A stretch of DNA of 22,194 nt from an uncultured Blautia sp. (GTDB lineage: Bacteria > Bacillota > Clostridia > Lachnospirales > Lachnospiraceae): the NCBI GenBank assembly GCA_934394545.1, contig CAKRRG010000047.1, forward strand, positions 1-22,194. The letters run 5' to 3'. Below the pieces are notes generated by a model, which made no database searches, was not told the DNA's origin, and saw nothing but the letters and a program-made list of their open reading frames with translations. Shown in pieces: positions 1 through 7,560 of this stretch (position 1 is its first letter; each line of letters opens with the position of its first letter). A program made the translations under genes and the position numbers.

Positions 1-65
1 AAGAAATCTTTTTTATTAAGCATGTTACAGTTTTCCTTAGTTCTTAGAAGTTTACAAATTGTAGT

Positions 66-95
66 TTAACACACCTGATTAGAATATGCTATAAA
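66..95 (+). promoter_or_regulatory. Promoter of the MATE exporter gene
   Basis: TTAACA at 66-71 and TATAAA at 90-95 are 18 nt apart, and TGC at 87-89 makes an extended -10. This is the only good sigma-A-type match in the 184 nt before the gene. The leader would be about 80 nt. Confidence 0.55.
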
Positions 96-184
96 ATATT
101 AAGATATGGCATTGTGAAATTACTTTTTTTAAGCTAAAATGTGGGTGTGCAAAATTAGAGATTTTTGATTGGGAGTGTGAGAAT

Positions 185-1507
185 ATGACAAAAGATCTGA
201 CTACTGGGAAAATCATGCCCATTCTTGTTAATTTTACAGTGCCTCTTGTTCTGGGAAATCTGTTTCAGCTGACTTATAATGCAGTTGACAGCATTATTGT
301 AGGGCATTTTGTAGGAAAAGAGGCCTTGGCAGCTGTGGGGATCTGCAATCCGGTCAGTACGCTGATGATATTATTTCTGAACGGATTGTGTATGGGCGCC
401 AGTATCCTGATGGGGATTCAGTATGGGGCGAAGGATTATGAGACCTTGCACAGACAGATCAGTACAACCATGTTGTCTGGTGCGATCTTTTCATTTTTTC
501 TGACATTGGTTTGTGTAATATTTGCAGTACCCATTCTGCTGTTGTTACAGGTAGATCCATCCATTATGGATATGACAGTGGAATATTTGCGGATTATCTT
601 TCTGGGATTAATGTTTACATTTTTATATAACTTTTTTTCAAGTACCCTAAGGGCATTGGGAGACAGCGCATCTCCCTTATACTTTTTGATCATCAGTGCT
701 GTCCTGAATATTTTCGGAGACCTGTTCTTTGTTATTGTATTAAAGGCAGGAAGCAATGGATGCGCCATTTCCACAGTACTCAGTGAGGCACTCTGCTGCC
801 TGTTCTGTATTATCTACATACAGAAAAAAGTACCGATTCTTCGGCTTGGGAAGAAATGGCTGGTATTTGATGCCGGACTCTTGAAGAAAACAATTGCTTA
901 TGGGTGGGCGTCTGCCATGCAGCAGGCAACTGTACAAATGGGAAAAATTGCAATACAGGCACTGGTTAATACAATGGGAGTATCGGTAGCGGCTGCTTTT
1001 GCGGTGGTTAATCGTATTGATGATTTTGCCATCACCCCGGAACAGAATATTGCCCATGCTATGACGGCGTTGATGGCTCAGAATAAAGGTGCCGGAAAAA
1101 AAGACCGTATGAGGGAAGGCTTCCGGTGCGGGATGATACTGGAACTTGTTTATGGGGCCGCAGTTATGCTGATCTGTTTGGGATTTGCCAGACCATTGAT
1201 GGCACTATTTGTAAAAGATGAGGAAGTTATCGGACATGGAGTGGTTTATCTCCACTTGATCGCAGTAATGTATATTCTCCCTGCGATTACCAATGCGATT
1301 CAGGGGTTCTTCCGTGGAATCGGAGATCTGAAGGTAACATTGATGAGCAGCTTTACCAATATGACAGTCCGGGTCATTGCAGCGGCACCGATGATTTTAT
1401 TATGGGATTTTGGTATTGAGGCATTGCCGTATTCTTACTTAGCAGGCTGGATTGCCATGCTGCTTGTAGAAACACCCTTGATGCTTCGAATTTACCGGAA
1501 AAAATAA
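185..1507 (+). CDS. MATE family multidrug/sodium antiporter
   Basis: A 440-residue integral membrane protein with about 12 hydrophobic helices, the size and pattern of MATE (multi antimicrobial extrusion) transporters. The N-terminus carries the usual MATE start: a short charged stretch, then a helix with a P-L-V-L-G-N-L-F-Q-L-T-Y-N-type motif and V-D-S-I-I-V-G-H. The second half repeats this layout from about residue 230. MATE proteins export cationic drugs or metabolites in exchange for Na+ or H+; the substrate here cannot be read from sequence. The start at 185 follows GGGAG at 171-175. The gene stands alone, with its own promoter and a strong terminator 6 nt after the stop. No regulator is directly attached; the PucR-type gene downstream has its own promoter. 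Confidence 0.93.
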   Translation: MTKDLTTGKIMPILVNFTVPLVLGNLFQLTYNAVDSIIVGHFVGKEALAAVGICNPVSTLMILFLNGLCMGASILMGIQYGAKDYETLHRQISTTMLSGAIFSFFLTLVCVIFAVPILLLLQVDPSIMDMTVEYLRIIFLGLMFTFLYNFFSSTLRALGDSASPLYFLIISAVLNIFGDLFFVIVLKAGSNGCAISTVLSEALCCLFCIIYIQKKVPILRLGKKWLVFDAGLLKKTIAYGWASAMQQATVQMGKIAIQALVNTMGVSVAAAFAVVNRIDDFAITPEQNIAHAMTALMAQNKGAGKKDRMREGFRCGMILELVYGAAVMLICLGFARPLMALFVKDEEVIGHGVVYLHLIAVMYILPAITNAIQGFFRGIGDLKVTLMSSFTNMTVRVIAAAPMILLWDFGIEALPYSYLAGWIAMLLVETPLMLRIYRKK

Positions 1508-1513
1508 AAGATA

Positions 1514-1546
1514 GGACATCCTGAAAAAACAGGATGTCCATTTTTA
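1514..1546 (+). terminator. Intrinsic terminator, probably bidirectional
   Basis: A perfect 10-bp stem (1514-1523 with 1530-1539) with an A6 loop is followed by ATTTTTAT. On the minus strand the stem is also followed by a T-rich tail, so it can stop both the MATE transcript and that of the small minus-strand gene at 1563-1721. Confidence 0.9.
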
Positions 1547-1562
1547 TAAAAAGGAGCGTATC

Positions 1563-1721
1563 TTATTTGTGGAACAGACGTCTGACAAAAGCGAAAAGAT
1601 CAAAATGCTCAGACTTCGTATAGTCATTTATAAAATTTTCACAATACATATAACGTTCTGCTCTGATCCATTCCGGAACAGGAAGTGCATCCAGGGAACT
1701 TGTATATTCTGCGAATTTCAT
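1563..1721 (-). CDS. Unknown small protein, 52 residues
   Basis: A short minus-strand gene whose reality rests on its signals: AAAGGAGG at 1736-1729 lies 7 nt before the ATG at 1721, and an extended -10 promoter lies further upstream. A longer reading from 1841 is possible in the same frame but starts upstream of that promoter and has no comparable ribosome site. The product is soluble and mixed-charge, with an aromatic-rich middle (E-R-Y-M-Y-C-E-N-F) and a basic C-terminus ending R-R-L-F-H-K. There is no signal peptide, no clear membrane segment and one cysteine. I do not recognise the family. It sits between the MATE gene and the PucR-type regulator and is divergent from the latter, so the two share a 196-nt control region. 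Confidence 0.6.
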   Translation of the reverse strand: MKFAEYTSSLDALPVPEWIRAERYMYCENFINDYTKSEHFDLFAFVRRLFHK

Positions 1722-1766
1722 ATTCACGCCTCCTTTAATGGGGTTTTGTTTTTTTAAGTTATTTAT

Positions 1767-1775
1767 ATTGTAGCA
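1767..1775 (-). promoter_or_regulatory. Extended -10 promoter of the small minus-strand gene
   Basis: Read on the minus strand, TGCTACAAT is an extended -10. The -35 region is weak. It lies about 45 nt upstream of the ATG at 1721. Confidence 0.45.
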
Positions 1776-1831
1776 CAAAATTAAAGAAAAACTATGGGGG
1801 CAGATTCTAAAAATCAAGGATGAAATATGTG

Positions 1832-1858
1832 TTGCCAGCACAAATGATATGCTATAAT
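1832..1858 (+). promoter_or_regulatory. Promoter of the PucR-type regulator
   Basis: TTGCCA (1832-1837) and TATAAT (1853-1858), preceded by TGC, form an extended -10 promoter with a short 15-nt spacer. Confidence 0.6.
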
Positions 1859-1917
1859 AGGGAGATAAAATCGGAACACGTTATCGCACAGGTTAGGGAA
1901 ACAAAAAGGGAGGTTCT

Positions 1918-3081
1918 ATGAGTTATACAATTCAGGATATGATGCTGACAGCAGAAAACAGATATGAAATGAAGTTTCTGGCTGGACGAAATGGCTGGTC
2001 CAATTCAATCAGCTGGGTACATCTTCTGGAAGACACAACCATTATACAGAATTTCTGGGGAAAGGAGCTTGCAGTGACGACAGGGCTTGGCTTTCCGGAA
2101 AAAGAAGACTGGATGCATCTGGCACAGCAGCTGAACCGGTATCATGCATCAGGCCTGATTATCAATGTGGGACAGTATATTTATGATGTGCCGGAAGAAT
2201 TGAAAGCATATTGTGATGAAAATGATCTTCCTTTGCTGACAGTGCCCTGGGAAGTTCGTTTATCAGATATGATAAAAGATTTCAGTATTCATGTATTTTT
2301 GCAGGACACTACCGACGAGCAGATCGCATCCGCGCTGATTGCAGCTATTGAGACCCCGGATAATCAGGATGCATACAGAAAAGACTTATTGCAGTATTTT
2401 GATGTGGATGGAAGCTTTCAGGTGCTTTTGATGACTTGTGAAGGTCTGGACTCCATGGACACCGTGGAGCGGAAAAAGCTGTCTTATCGAATACAGGTCT
2501 ATCTGGAGGACATCACGCACAATGGCAGCTTCTTTTATTACAACTCTGATTTTGTGCTGGTAGCCAATGCAGTTTCGGAAGAGTTTTTGTGTCACCTTGT
2601 AGAAGGTGCCATAAAAAGAGGAAAAAGACGTATGCCAGGTCTGCAATTATGCGTAGGAATCGGGAGCAAATGTATGGATATTTCCCAGCTTTCGGTAAGC
2701 TATCAGAGAGCGAAGGCAGCAGCACACATAGCGATGACACAAAAAAAACAGGTGGTAAAGTTTGATGATTGTGGATTATTTCGTCTGCTTTATATGGTGG
2801 AAGACAAGGGGATACTGAAGGAAATGGAAACAGAATGTCTGGCGGCACTGGAAGAATATGACAAAAGATATCATGCAGGTTATGTGGAAACGCTTCAGTC
2901 CTATCTGAAACATAATGGAAGTATCCAGGCAGTGGCAGCAGAATTGTTTACACACCGCAATACGGTATTATATCGTATAGGAAACATCAGGAAAATTTTG
3001 GGAAATGAGTTGAAAACACCGGAAGAAAGACTGCCCTATCAGATTGCGTTTTATATCCGGAATATGCATGGGCAGACGTGA
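1918..3081 (+). CDS. PucR family transcriptional regulator
   Basis: A 387-residue cytosolic regulator with the three-part PucR/CdaR layout. The N-terminal PucR sensor domain covers about residues 1-125, starting with the typical Y-T-I-Q-D-M and V-H-L-L-E-D. The centre (about 150-280) resembles the GGDEF-like domain of this family. The C-terminus (about 326-380) is a PucR-type helix-turn-helix with T-H-R-N-T-V-L-Y-R-I. Family members usually activate purine, sugar-acid or amino-acid catabolic genes on binding a metabolite. Neither neighbour is an obvious purine catabolism gene, so the target is open; it may act at a distance. The ATG at 1918 follows AAGGGAGG at 1906-1913 with a short 4-nt gap. 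The next gene has its own promoter starting 20 nt after this stop. Confidence 0.88.
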   Translation: MSYTIQDMMLTAENRYEMKFLAGRNGWSNSISWVHLLEDTTIIQNFWGKELAVTTGLGFPEKEDWMHLAQQLNRYHASGLIINVGQYIYDVPEELKAYCDENDLPLLTVPWEVRLSDMIKDFSIHVFLQDTTDEQIASALIAAIETPDNQDAYRKDLLQYFDVDGSFQVLLMTCEGLDSMDTVERKKLSYRIQVYLEDITHNGSFFYYNSDFVLVANAVSEEFLCHLVEGAIKRGKRRMPGLQLCVGIGSKCMDISQLSVSYQRAKAAAHIAMTQKKQVVKFDDCGLFRLLYMVEDKGILKEMETECLAALEEYDKRYHAGYVETLQSYLKHNGSIQAVAAELFTHRNTVLYRIGNIRKILGNELKTPEERLPYQIAFYIRNMHGQT

Positions 3082-3101
3082 GAATGGCAGAAATAATATA
3101 A

Positions 3102-3130
3102 TTGACGCAGTTTATATACAGCTTTATAAT
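3102..3130 (+). promoter_or_regulatory. Promoter of the TcdA-like gene
   Basis: TTGACG at 3102-3107 and TATAAT at 3125-3130 are exactly 17 nt apart. It sets the gene start: codons before about 3137 cannot be in this transcript, which rules out the upstream in-frame TTG at 3102. Confidence 0.85.
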
Positions 3131-3179
3131 GAAGGCACAAGCAGCACATATAAAGCAAGAATTGAGGAGAAAAAATTTT

Positions 3180-3938
3180 ATGTTAAATCAGTTTTCGAGG
3201 ACCCAGCTTCTTCTTGGGGAAGAAGGAATGAAGAAGTTATCGGATGCGCGGGTTGCAGTGTTTGGAATCGGCGGAGTTGGCGGATACGTTTGTGAAGCGT
3301 TGGTGAGAAGCGGAGTTGGCGCTTTTGATCTGATCGATGATGATAAGGTATGTCTTACTAATTTAAACAGGCAGATCATTGCAACGCGTAAGACTGTAGG
3401 AAAATATAAAACAGACGTTATGAAGGAGCGTATGCTGGATATTAATCCGGATGTAAAGGTAAAGACATATAATTGTTTTTTTCTGCCGGAGAATGCAGAT
3501 GATTTTCCTTTTGAAGAATATGATTATGTTGTAGATGCAGTAGATACGGTTACTGCCAAAATCGCTCTGGTTATGAAGGCTAAGGAGAAAGGCGTACCAA
3601 TTATCAGCTCTATGGGTGCAGGAAACAAGCTGGATGCAAGTCAGTTTAAGGTTGCAGACATTTACAAGACAAGTGTGTGTCCTTTGGCTAAGGTTATGCG
3701 CCGTGAATTGAAGAAGCGTGGAGTACGTAAGCTGAAGGTGGTCTATTCAGAGGAAATCCCTACAAGGCCGGTAGAGGATATGTCGATCAGCTGTCGTACA
3801 AACTGTATTTGTCCTCCGGGAGCCGCACATAAATGCACAGAACGCCGGGATATTCCTGGAAGTGTGGCGTTCGTACCGTCAGTAGCGGGGCTGATTATTG
3901 CAGGGGAAGTGGTAAAAGATCTTTGCAAAAGAGTTTAA
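3180..3938 (+). CDS. tcdA: tRNA threonylcarbamoyladenosine dehydratase-like E1 protein (ThiF/TcdA family)
   Basis: A 252-residue adenylating enzyme of the ThiF/MoeB/E1 superfamily. TcdA uses ATP to cyclise t6A37 to ct6A in tRNA. The nucleotide-binding loop G-I-G-G-V-G-G is at about 29-35, the acidic D-D-D-K-V strand at 53-57 and N-L-N-R-Q at 61-65. The C-terminal I-P-G-S-V-A-F-V-P-S-V-A-G motif and the length fit the Firmicute TcdA branch rather than ThiF or MoeB, and no ThiS or MoaD partner is nearby. Four cysteines at about 205, 209, 211 and 219 form a tight cluster in the loop before that motif, a possible metal site not expected from E. coli TcdA. The ATG at 3180 follows GAGGAG at 3164-3169. 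It reads toward the bile salt hydrolase gene with no terminator between, so partial co-transcription is possible. Confidence 0.85.
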   Translation: MLNQFSRTQLLLGEEGMKKLSDARVAVFGIGGVGGYVCEALVRSGVGAFDLIDDDKVCLTNLNRQIIATRKTVGKYKTDVMKERMLDINPDVKVKTYNCFFLPENADDFPFEEYDYVVDAVDTVTAKIALVMKAKEKGVPIISSMGAGNKLDASQFKVADIYKTSVCPLAKVMRRELKKRGVRKLKVVYSEEIPTRPVEDMSISCRTNCICPPGAAHKCTERRDIPGSVAFVPSVAGLIIAGEVVKDLCKRV

Positions 3939-3961
3939 AATCTGAATGATTGTGCTACAAT
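3934..3961 (+). promoter_or_regulatory. Promoter of the bile salt hydrolase gene
   Basis: An extended -10 TGCTACAAT at 3953-3961 is preceded by a weak -35 (TTTAAA, 3934-3939). It overlaps the stop codon of the upstream gene and gives a leader of about 50 nt. Confidence 0.55.
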
Positions 3962-4017
3962 ATATTCCACAAGAGTACGTGAGTTTACAGGAATCTTTTT
4001 TACAGGAGGAAAATCTT

Positions 4018-4992
4018 ATGTGTACAGCTGCAACTTATCGAACAAAGGATTTTTATTTTGGAAGAACTCTGGACTATGAAATATCTTATGGAGATCAGGT
4101 CGTGATCACTCCAAGAAATTATGTATTTGACTTACGTCAGGGAGGACAGCTGAAAAATCATTACGCTATGATCGGGATGGCTTGTGTGATGCAGGATTAT
4201 CCTCTTTATTATGACGCAGTGAATGAGAAAGGGCTTGGAATAGCAGGTCTGAATTTTGTAGGGAATGCGCATTATAAAAAGCCTGTGGATGGGAAGGATA
4301 ACATTACCCAGTTTGAGCTGATTCCCTGGATTCTTGGAAAATGTGCCACTGTACAAGAAGCCCGGAAGCTTCTGGCTGATATGAATCTGATCGATACTCC
4401 ATTTATGGAAAATCTTCCGGTGGCTCAGCTTCATTGGATCATTGCGGATAAAGAAGAATGCATTACTTTGGAATCTGTGGAAGAAGGGCTGAAAATCTAT
4501 GAGAATCCGGTAGGGGTTCTGACCAATAATCCTCCATTTAACTATCAGATGTTTCATTTAAATAATTATATGCATCTTTCTGTGGATAATAAGAGCAATA
4601 CTTTTTCAAAAGATTTGGAGCTGGATCAGTACAGCCGTGGAATGGGCGGTATGGGGCTGCCGGGAGATCTTTCCTCCCAGTCCAGATTTGTGCGGGTGGC
4701 TTTTGTAAAAATGAATTCCCTGTCAGGTGATTCTGAGGAAGAAAGTGTAAGCCAGTTTTTCCACATTCTTGGCAGCGTGGATCAGCAGAGAGGCTGTTGT
4801 AAGCTGGGAGAAGACAAGTATGAGATTACGCTGTACACTTCCTGCTGCAATACGGAGAAAGGAATCTACTATTACAACACATACGATAACCACCAGATCA
4901 GTGCGGTTGATATGCATAAGGTGGATCTGGAACAGGAAAAGCTTTATACCTATGCTCCTGTGAAAGGTGAGCAGATCCATATGCAAAATTAA
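4018..4992 (+). CDS. bsh: Choloylglycine (bile salt) hydrolase, Ntn-hydrolase fold
   Basis: A 324-residue N-terminal-nucleophile amidase that splits glycine or taurine from conjugated bile salts in the cytosol. The start at 4018 (AGGAGG at 4004-4009) puts Cys at position 2, which becomes the nucleophile after Met removal; the upstream in-frame ATG at 3946 would bury it and is rejected. Residues matching the Clostridium perfringens enzyme's active site are visible: C2, R16, D19, N79 (G-L-N-F), N170 (L-T-N-N-P) and R223 (S-R-F-V-R). Length is normal (about 325-329). The related penicillin V acylases are less likely given the Y-S-R-G-M-G-G loop and L-P-G-D-L-S-S motif typical of bile salt hydrolases. 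It is a stand-alone unit with no bile acid transporter or hydroxysteroid dehydrogenase beside it in this window. Glycine versus taurine preference was not determined. Confidence 0.93.
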   Translation: MCTAATYRTKDFYFGRTLDYEISYGDQVVITPRNYVFDLRQGGQLKNHYAMIGMACVMQDYPLYYDAVNEKGLGIAGLNFVGNAHYKKPVDGKDNITQFELIPWILGKCATVQEARKLLADMNLIDTPFMENLPVAQLHWIIADKEECITLESVEEGLKIYENPVGVLTNNPPFNYQMFHLNNYMHLSVDNKSNTFSKDLELDQYSRGMGGMGLPGDLSSQSRFVRVAFVKMNSLSGDSEEESVSQFFHILGSVDQQRGCCKLGEDKYEITLYTSCCNTEKGIYYYNTYDNHQISAVDMHKVDLEQEKLYTYAPVKGEQIHMQN

Positions 4993-5017
4993 GCAGAAAA
5001 GTCAGTATATTTTTTTA

Positions 5018-5045
5018 TTGCAAAATAATAATTAAGTGTTATAAT
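5018..5045 (+). promoter_or_regulatory. Promoter of lon
   Basis: TTGCAA at 5018-5023 and TATAAT at 5040-5045 are 16 nt apart. Transcription would start near 5052, giving a leader of about 100 nt that contains a hairpin and the CIRCE-like element. Confidence 0.75.
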
Positions 5046-5063
5046 TAACTATCATAGAACCAG

Positions 5064-5089
5064 ATGGCGAATTCATATGAGTTCGCCAT
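5064..5089 (+). other. Hairpin in the lon leader
   Basis: ATGGCGAA (5064-5071) pairs with TTCGCCAT (5082-5089), and the loop can zip further around CATATG. It is followed by TTTTC only, so it is a weak terminator at best. It could end the bile salt hydrolase transcript, act as an attenuator of lon, or be a protein-binding palindrome. Confidence 0.55.
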
Positions 5090-5105
5090 TTTCTATAAAC
5101 CAATT

Positions 5106-5132
5106 CTGGCACTCAAACGAAAAGAGTGCTGA
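5106..5132 (+). promoter_or_regulatory. CIRCE element (HrcA operator) upstream of lon
   Basis: CTGGCACTC, nine bases, then GAGTGCTGA. This matches the CIRCE consensus TTAGCACTC-N9-GAGTGCTAA at 15 of 18 arm positions with exactly the right 9-nt spacer. It lies between the lon promoter and ribosome site, the usual place for CIRCE in groESL and dnaK operons. By known CIRCE function it would bind HrcA and give heat-shock repression; as RNA it forms a short hairpin just before AGGAGG. Confidence 0.8.
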
Positions 5133-5152
5133 TAATATAGGAGGAAACATGT

Positions 5153-7417
5153 ATGATCACAATACCAGTTTATGAACTTCTTCTTTTACCGGAAGTTACA
5201 TTTTTCTTTAAAAAAGATATGTTTCCGGAAGATAGAATTACAGAACAGAATATTGGAGAAGAAATTCTCTTTATATTACAGAAAAAAGAGATGAGTCCCG
5301 AAGAGATTTCCATGGAGGATATTTTCCCTGTGGGTGTCATGGGTACTATTGAGGGAATTGATGAAGAGGGCAGTGTTAAAATTACCACAAAGGGAAGAGT
5401 GCGGGTGACTTCTGCAGAATATGCAGATGGAGCTGTGCAGGCAGAAGCTGTTGATCTTCCGGATATTCAGGATATTTCCCCAGAAGAAGAGAAAGAAAAA
5501 TTTGACAAGATAAAGAAGGAACTGATGGATTTTGCCAAGGGCTTTCAGTGGGGAGTGTGGGTACGCAGCATGATCTACCACTGGAAGAGCTATCCAGAAG
5601 CAGTTAGTGCATTGGCCGGTTATATGAGCCTTTCCTGGGAAGAAAAATATCACATGATCGAGGTGGATTCCAGAAAAGAGCGTATGCATCTGATGGAGGA
5701 AGCTGTTTATGAACTGATGGAGATTTTTCGTGTCAGTGAGGAGGCAGAAACGGCGCAGAAGAATTCCAATGAGAAGCTTTACAGGGAGTCTGCCATCAAA
5801 AAGCAGATTGAATTTCTTCAGCAGCAGTTGGATGAATTGCATCCGGAGAATATTTCCGATGTGCGTCGTTTCCAGAAGAAAATCCAGGAGTCCGGCATGA
5901 ATGAGGAAGCACAGAAGGAAGCTGAAAAAGTGCTGAATCGTATGAAACAGGAGGGCAAAGACAGTCATGAATATGGTATGCTGTATGATTATCTGGACTT
6001 TGTTACAACCCTTTCCTGGAAGCCGGAAGAGCAGGCGAAGATCGATCTGAATGAAGCGGAAGAAATTCTGGATGAAGATCACTATGGATTGAAAAAGGTG
6101 AAGGAAAGAATTATCCAGCAACTGGCGGTAATGGCTCTTAATAAGAAGCAATCTGGCTCTATTCTTTTATTTGTAGGTGCACCTGGTACAGGAAAGACCA
6201 GCATCGGACAAAGCATTGCACGGGCTCTTCATCGCAAATATGTACGGATCAGTCTTGGAGGAATCCGGGATGAGGCAGAAATCCGCGGACATAGAAGAAC
6301 TTACATAGGTGCTATGCCAGGCAGAATCATGGAGGGAATGAAGCGAAGTGGTGCTGCTAATCCGGTTATGGTACTGGATGAGGTAGATAAGCTTGCCAAG
6401 GATTACGGCGGCGATCCGGCTAGCGCGCTTCTCGAAGTTTTGGATCCGGAGCAGAATGGAAGCTTTACGGATCACTATATGAATGTGCCATACGATCTTT
6501 CTAATGTATTGTTTGTATGCACAGCCAATTCCACGGACACCATTCCTGAGCCCTTGCTGAATCGTATGGAGGTAATTCAGTTTCCAGGCTATACTGCTAT
6601 TGAGAAATTTCAGATCGCAAGACGTCATCTTTTACCGAAAGCCATGAAAAGCATGGGAATTAAGGCACAGAACCTGAAGGTGACAGATGAGGCAATTCAG
6701 CGGATTATTGAAGAGTACACTGCAGAGGCAGGTGTCAGAGGGCTGAAGAAGCAGATGGATGTGCTTTGCCGTTATGCGGCCGTGAAACTGGTAAAGGGGG
6801 AGCAGAAAAGCATTACTGTAAGTGAGAAGCGTGTTCCGGAGTTTTTGGGACACGGAATCCATCATGATAAGATTTTGGAAAATCCGGTGCCTGGAGTAGT
6901 AACAGGACTTGCGTGGACCAGCGCAGGAGGTGAGATTCTCTTTATTGAGACTTCTTTTACCAAGGGAGATGGAAAAGTAACGATTACCGGACAGCTTGGT
7001 GATGTGATGAAAGAATCTGCCCAGATTGCCATTACTCTTGTAAAGTCCCTTTATCCGGATCTGTCTGATAAATTTAAGGAAAATGATCTTCATATTCATG
7101 TGCCGGCGGGAGCAGTTCCGAAAGATGGGCCATCTGCAGGTATTACCCTGGTAACGGCTTTGGCTTCTCTTGTAACCGGAAAGCCTGCGCCTGCGGAAAT
7201 TGCAATGACAGGGGAGGTTTCCCTTCGTGGCGGTGTAATGCCAATTGGTGGCCTGCCAGAGAAACTGATGGCTGCACAGAGAGCAGGTATCAGACATGTG
7301 TTTATTCCGGAAGAAAATGTAGACGATTTGGATGATGTGGCAGAAGAAGTAAAAGAGAAGCTTACAATTACACCGGTGAAGAGTGTTCAGCAGGTTCTCA
7401 CACAGGTTCTGAAATAA
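5153..7417 (+). CDS. lon: ATP-dependent protease Lon (LonA type)
   Basis: A 754-residue AAA+ serine protease that degrades misfolded and regulatory proteins in the cytosol. Order: substrate-binding N-domain (about 1-200), coiled helical region (about 200-300), AAA+ module with Walker A G-A-P-G-T-G-K-T at 342-349 and Walker B V-L-D-E-V-D, then the protease domain with catalytic S661 in D-G-P-S-A-G and K704. The 43-residue S-K gap equals that of E. coli Lon (679/722). The protein is slightly shorter than the usual 770-810, and the N-domain is divergent, starting directly at a beta-strand-like I-T-I-P-V-Y. The start at 5153 follows AGGAGG at 5139-5144; an ATG at 5149 is out of frame. Its leader holds a CIRCE match, so heat-shock control by HrcA is inferred. 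No clear terminator follows. Confidence 0.96.
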   Translation: MITIPVYELLLLPEVTFFFKKDMFPEDRITEQNIGEEILFILQKKEMSPEEISMEDIFPVGVMGTIEGIDEEGSVKITTKGRVRVTSAEYADGAVQAEAVDLPDIQDISPEEEKEKFDKIKKELMDFAKGFQWGVWVRSMIYHWKSYPEAVSALAGYMSLSWEEKYHMIEVDSRKERMHLMEEAVYELMEIFRVSEEAETAQKNSNEKLYRESAIKKQIEFLQQQLDELHPENISDVRRFQKKIQESGMNEEAQKEAEKVLNRMKQEGKDSHEYGMLYDYLDFVTTLSWKPEEQAKIDLNEAEEILDEDHYGLKKVKERIIQQLAVMALNKKQSGSILLFVGAPGTGKTSIGQSIARALHRKYVRISLGGIRDEAEIRGHRRTYIGAMPGRIMEGMKRSGAANPVMVLDEVDKLAKDYGGDPASALLEVLDPEQNGSFTDHYMNVPYDLSNVLFVCTANSTDTIPEPLLNRMEVIQFPGYTAIEKFQIARRHLLPKAMKSMGIKAQNLKVTDEAIQRIIEEYTAEAGVRGLKKQMDVLCRYAAVKLVKGEQKSITVSEKRVPEFLGHGIHHDKILENPVPGVVTGLAWTSAGGEILFIETSFTKGDGKVTITGQLGDVMKESAQIAITLVKSLYPDLSDKFKENDLHIHVPAGAVPKDGPSAGITLVTALASLVTGKPAPAEIAMTGEVSLRGGVMPIGGLPEKLMAAQRAGIRHVFIPEENVDDLDDVAEEVKEKLTITPVKSVQQVLTQVLK

Positions 7418-7472
7418 AAGAAAAAGAGCAAAGATCATATTTTTGATTTTTATGCCGGCTCGATAATTAAAA

Positions 7473-7502
7473 TTACAAAACATAGAAGAAGTATGCTATA
7501 AT
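7473..7502 (+). promoter_or_regulatory. Promoter of the DUF1002 gene
   Basis: Extended -10 TGCTATAAT at 7494-7502, with a weak TTACAA at 7473-7478 (18-nt spacer to TATAAT). Confidence 0.6.
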
Positions 7503-7560
7503 ATCTGTATAAAATCAAAAGATGCAGAGATGATCCAGACAGAAAGTTGGAGGAAAAGCT

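Noticed and set aside
3102..3179. N-terminal extension of the TcdA-like protein from a TTG at 3102
   Set aside because: The TTG is the -35 box of the gene's own promoter, so it cannot be in that transcript; the ATG at 3180 has a good ribosome site.
5064..5089. LexA (SOS) box before lon
   Set aside because: The palindrome is GGCGAA-N10-TTCGCC and does not fit GAAC-N4-GTTC.
5276..6151. Long minus-strand reading frame (291 codons) inside lon, and a similar one at 6632-7483
   Set aside because: Both lie wholly or largely opposite lon, whose domains and catalytic residues are intact. They lack ribosome sites and their products look like random hydrophobic/basic sequence.
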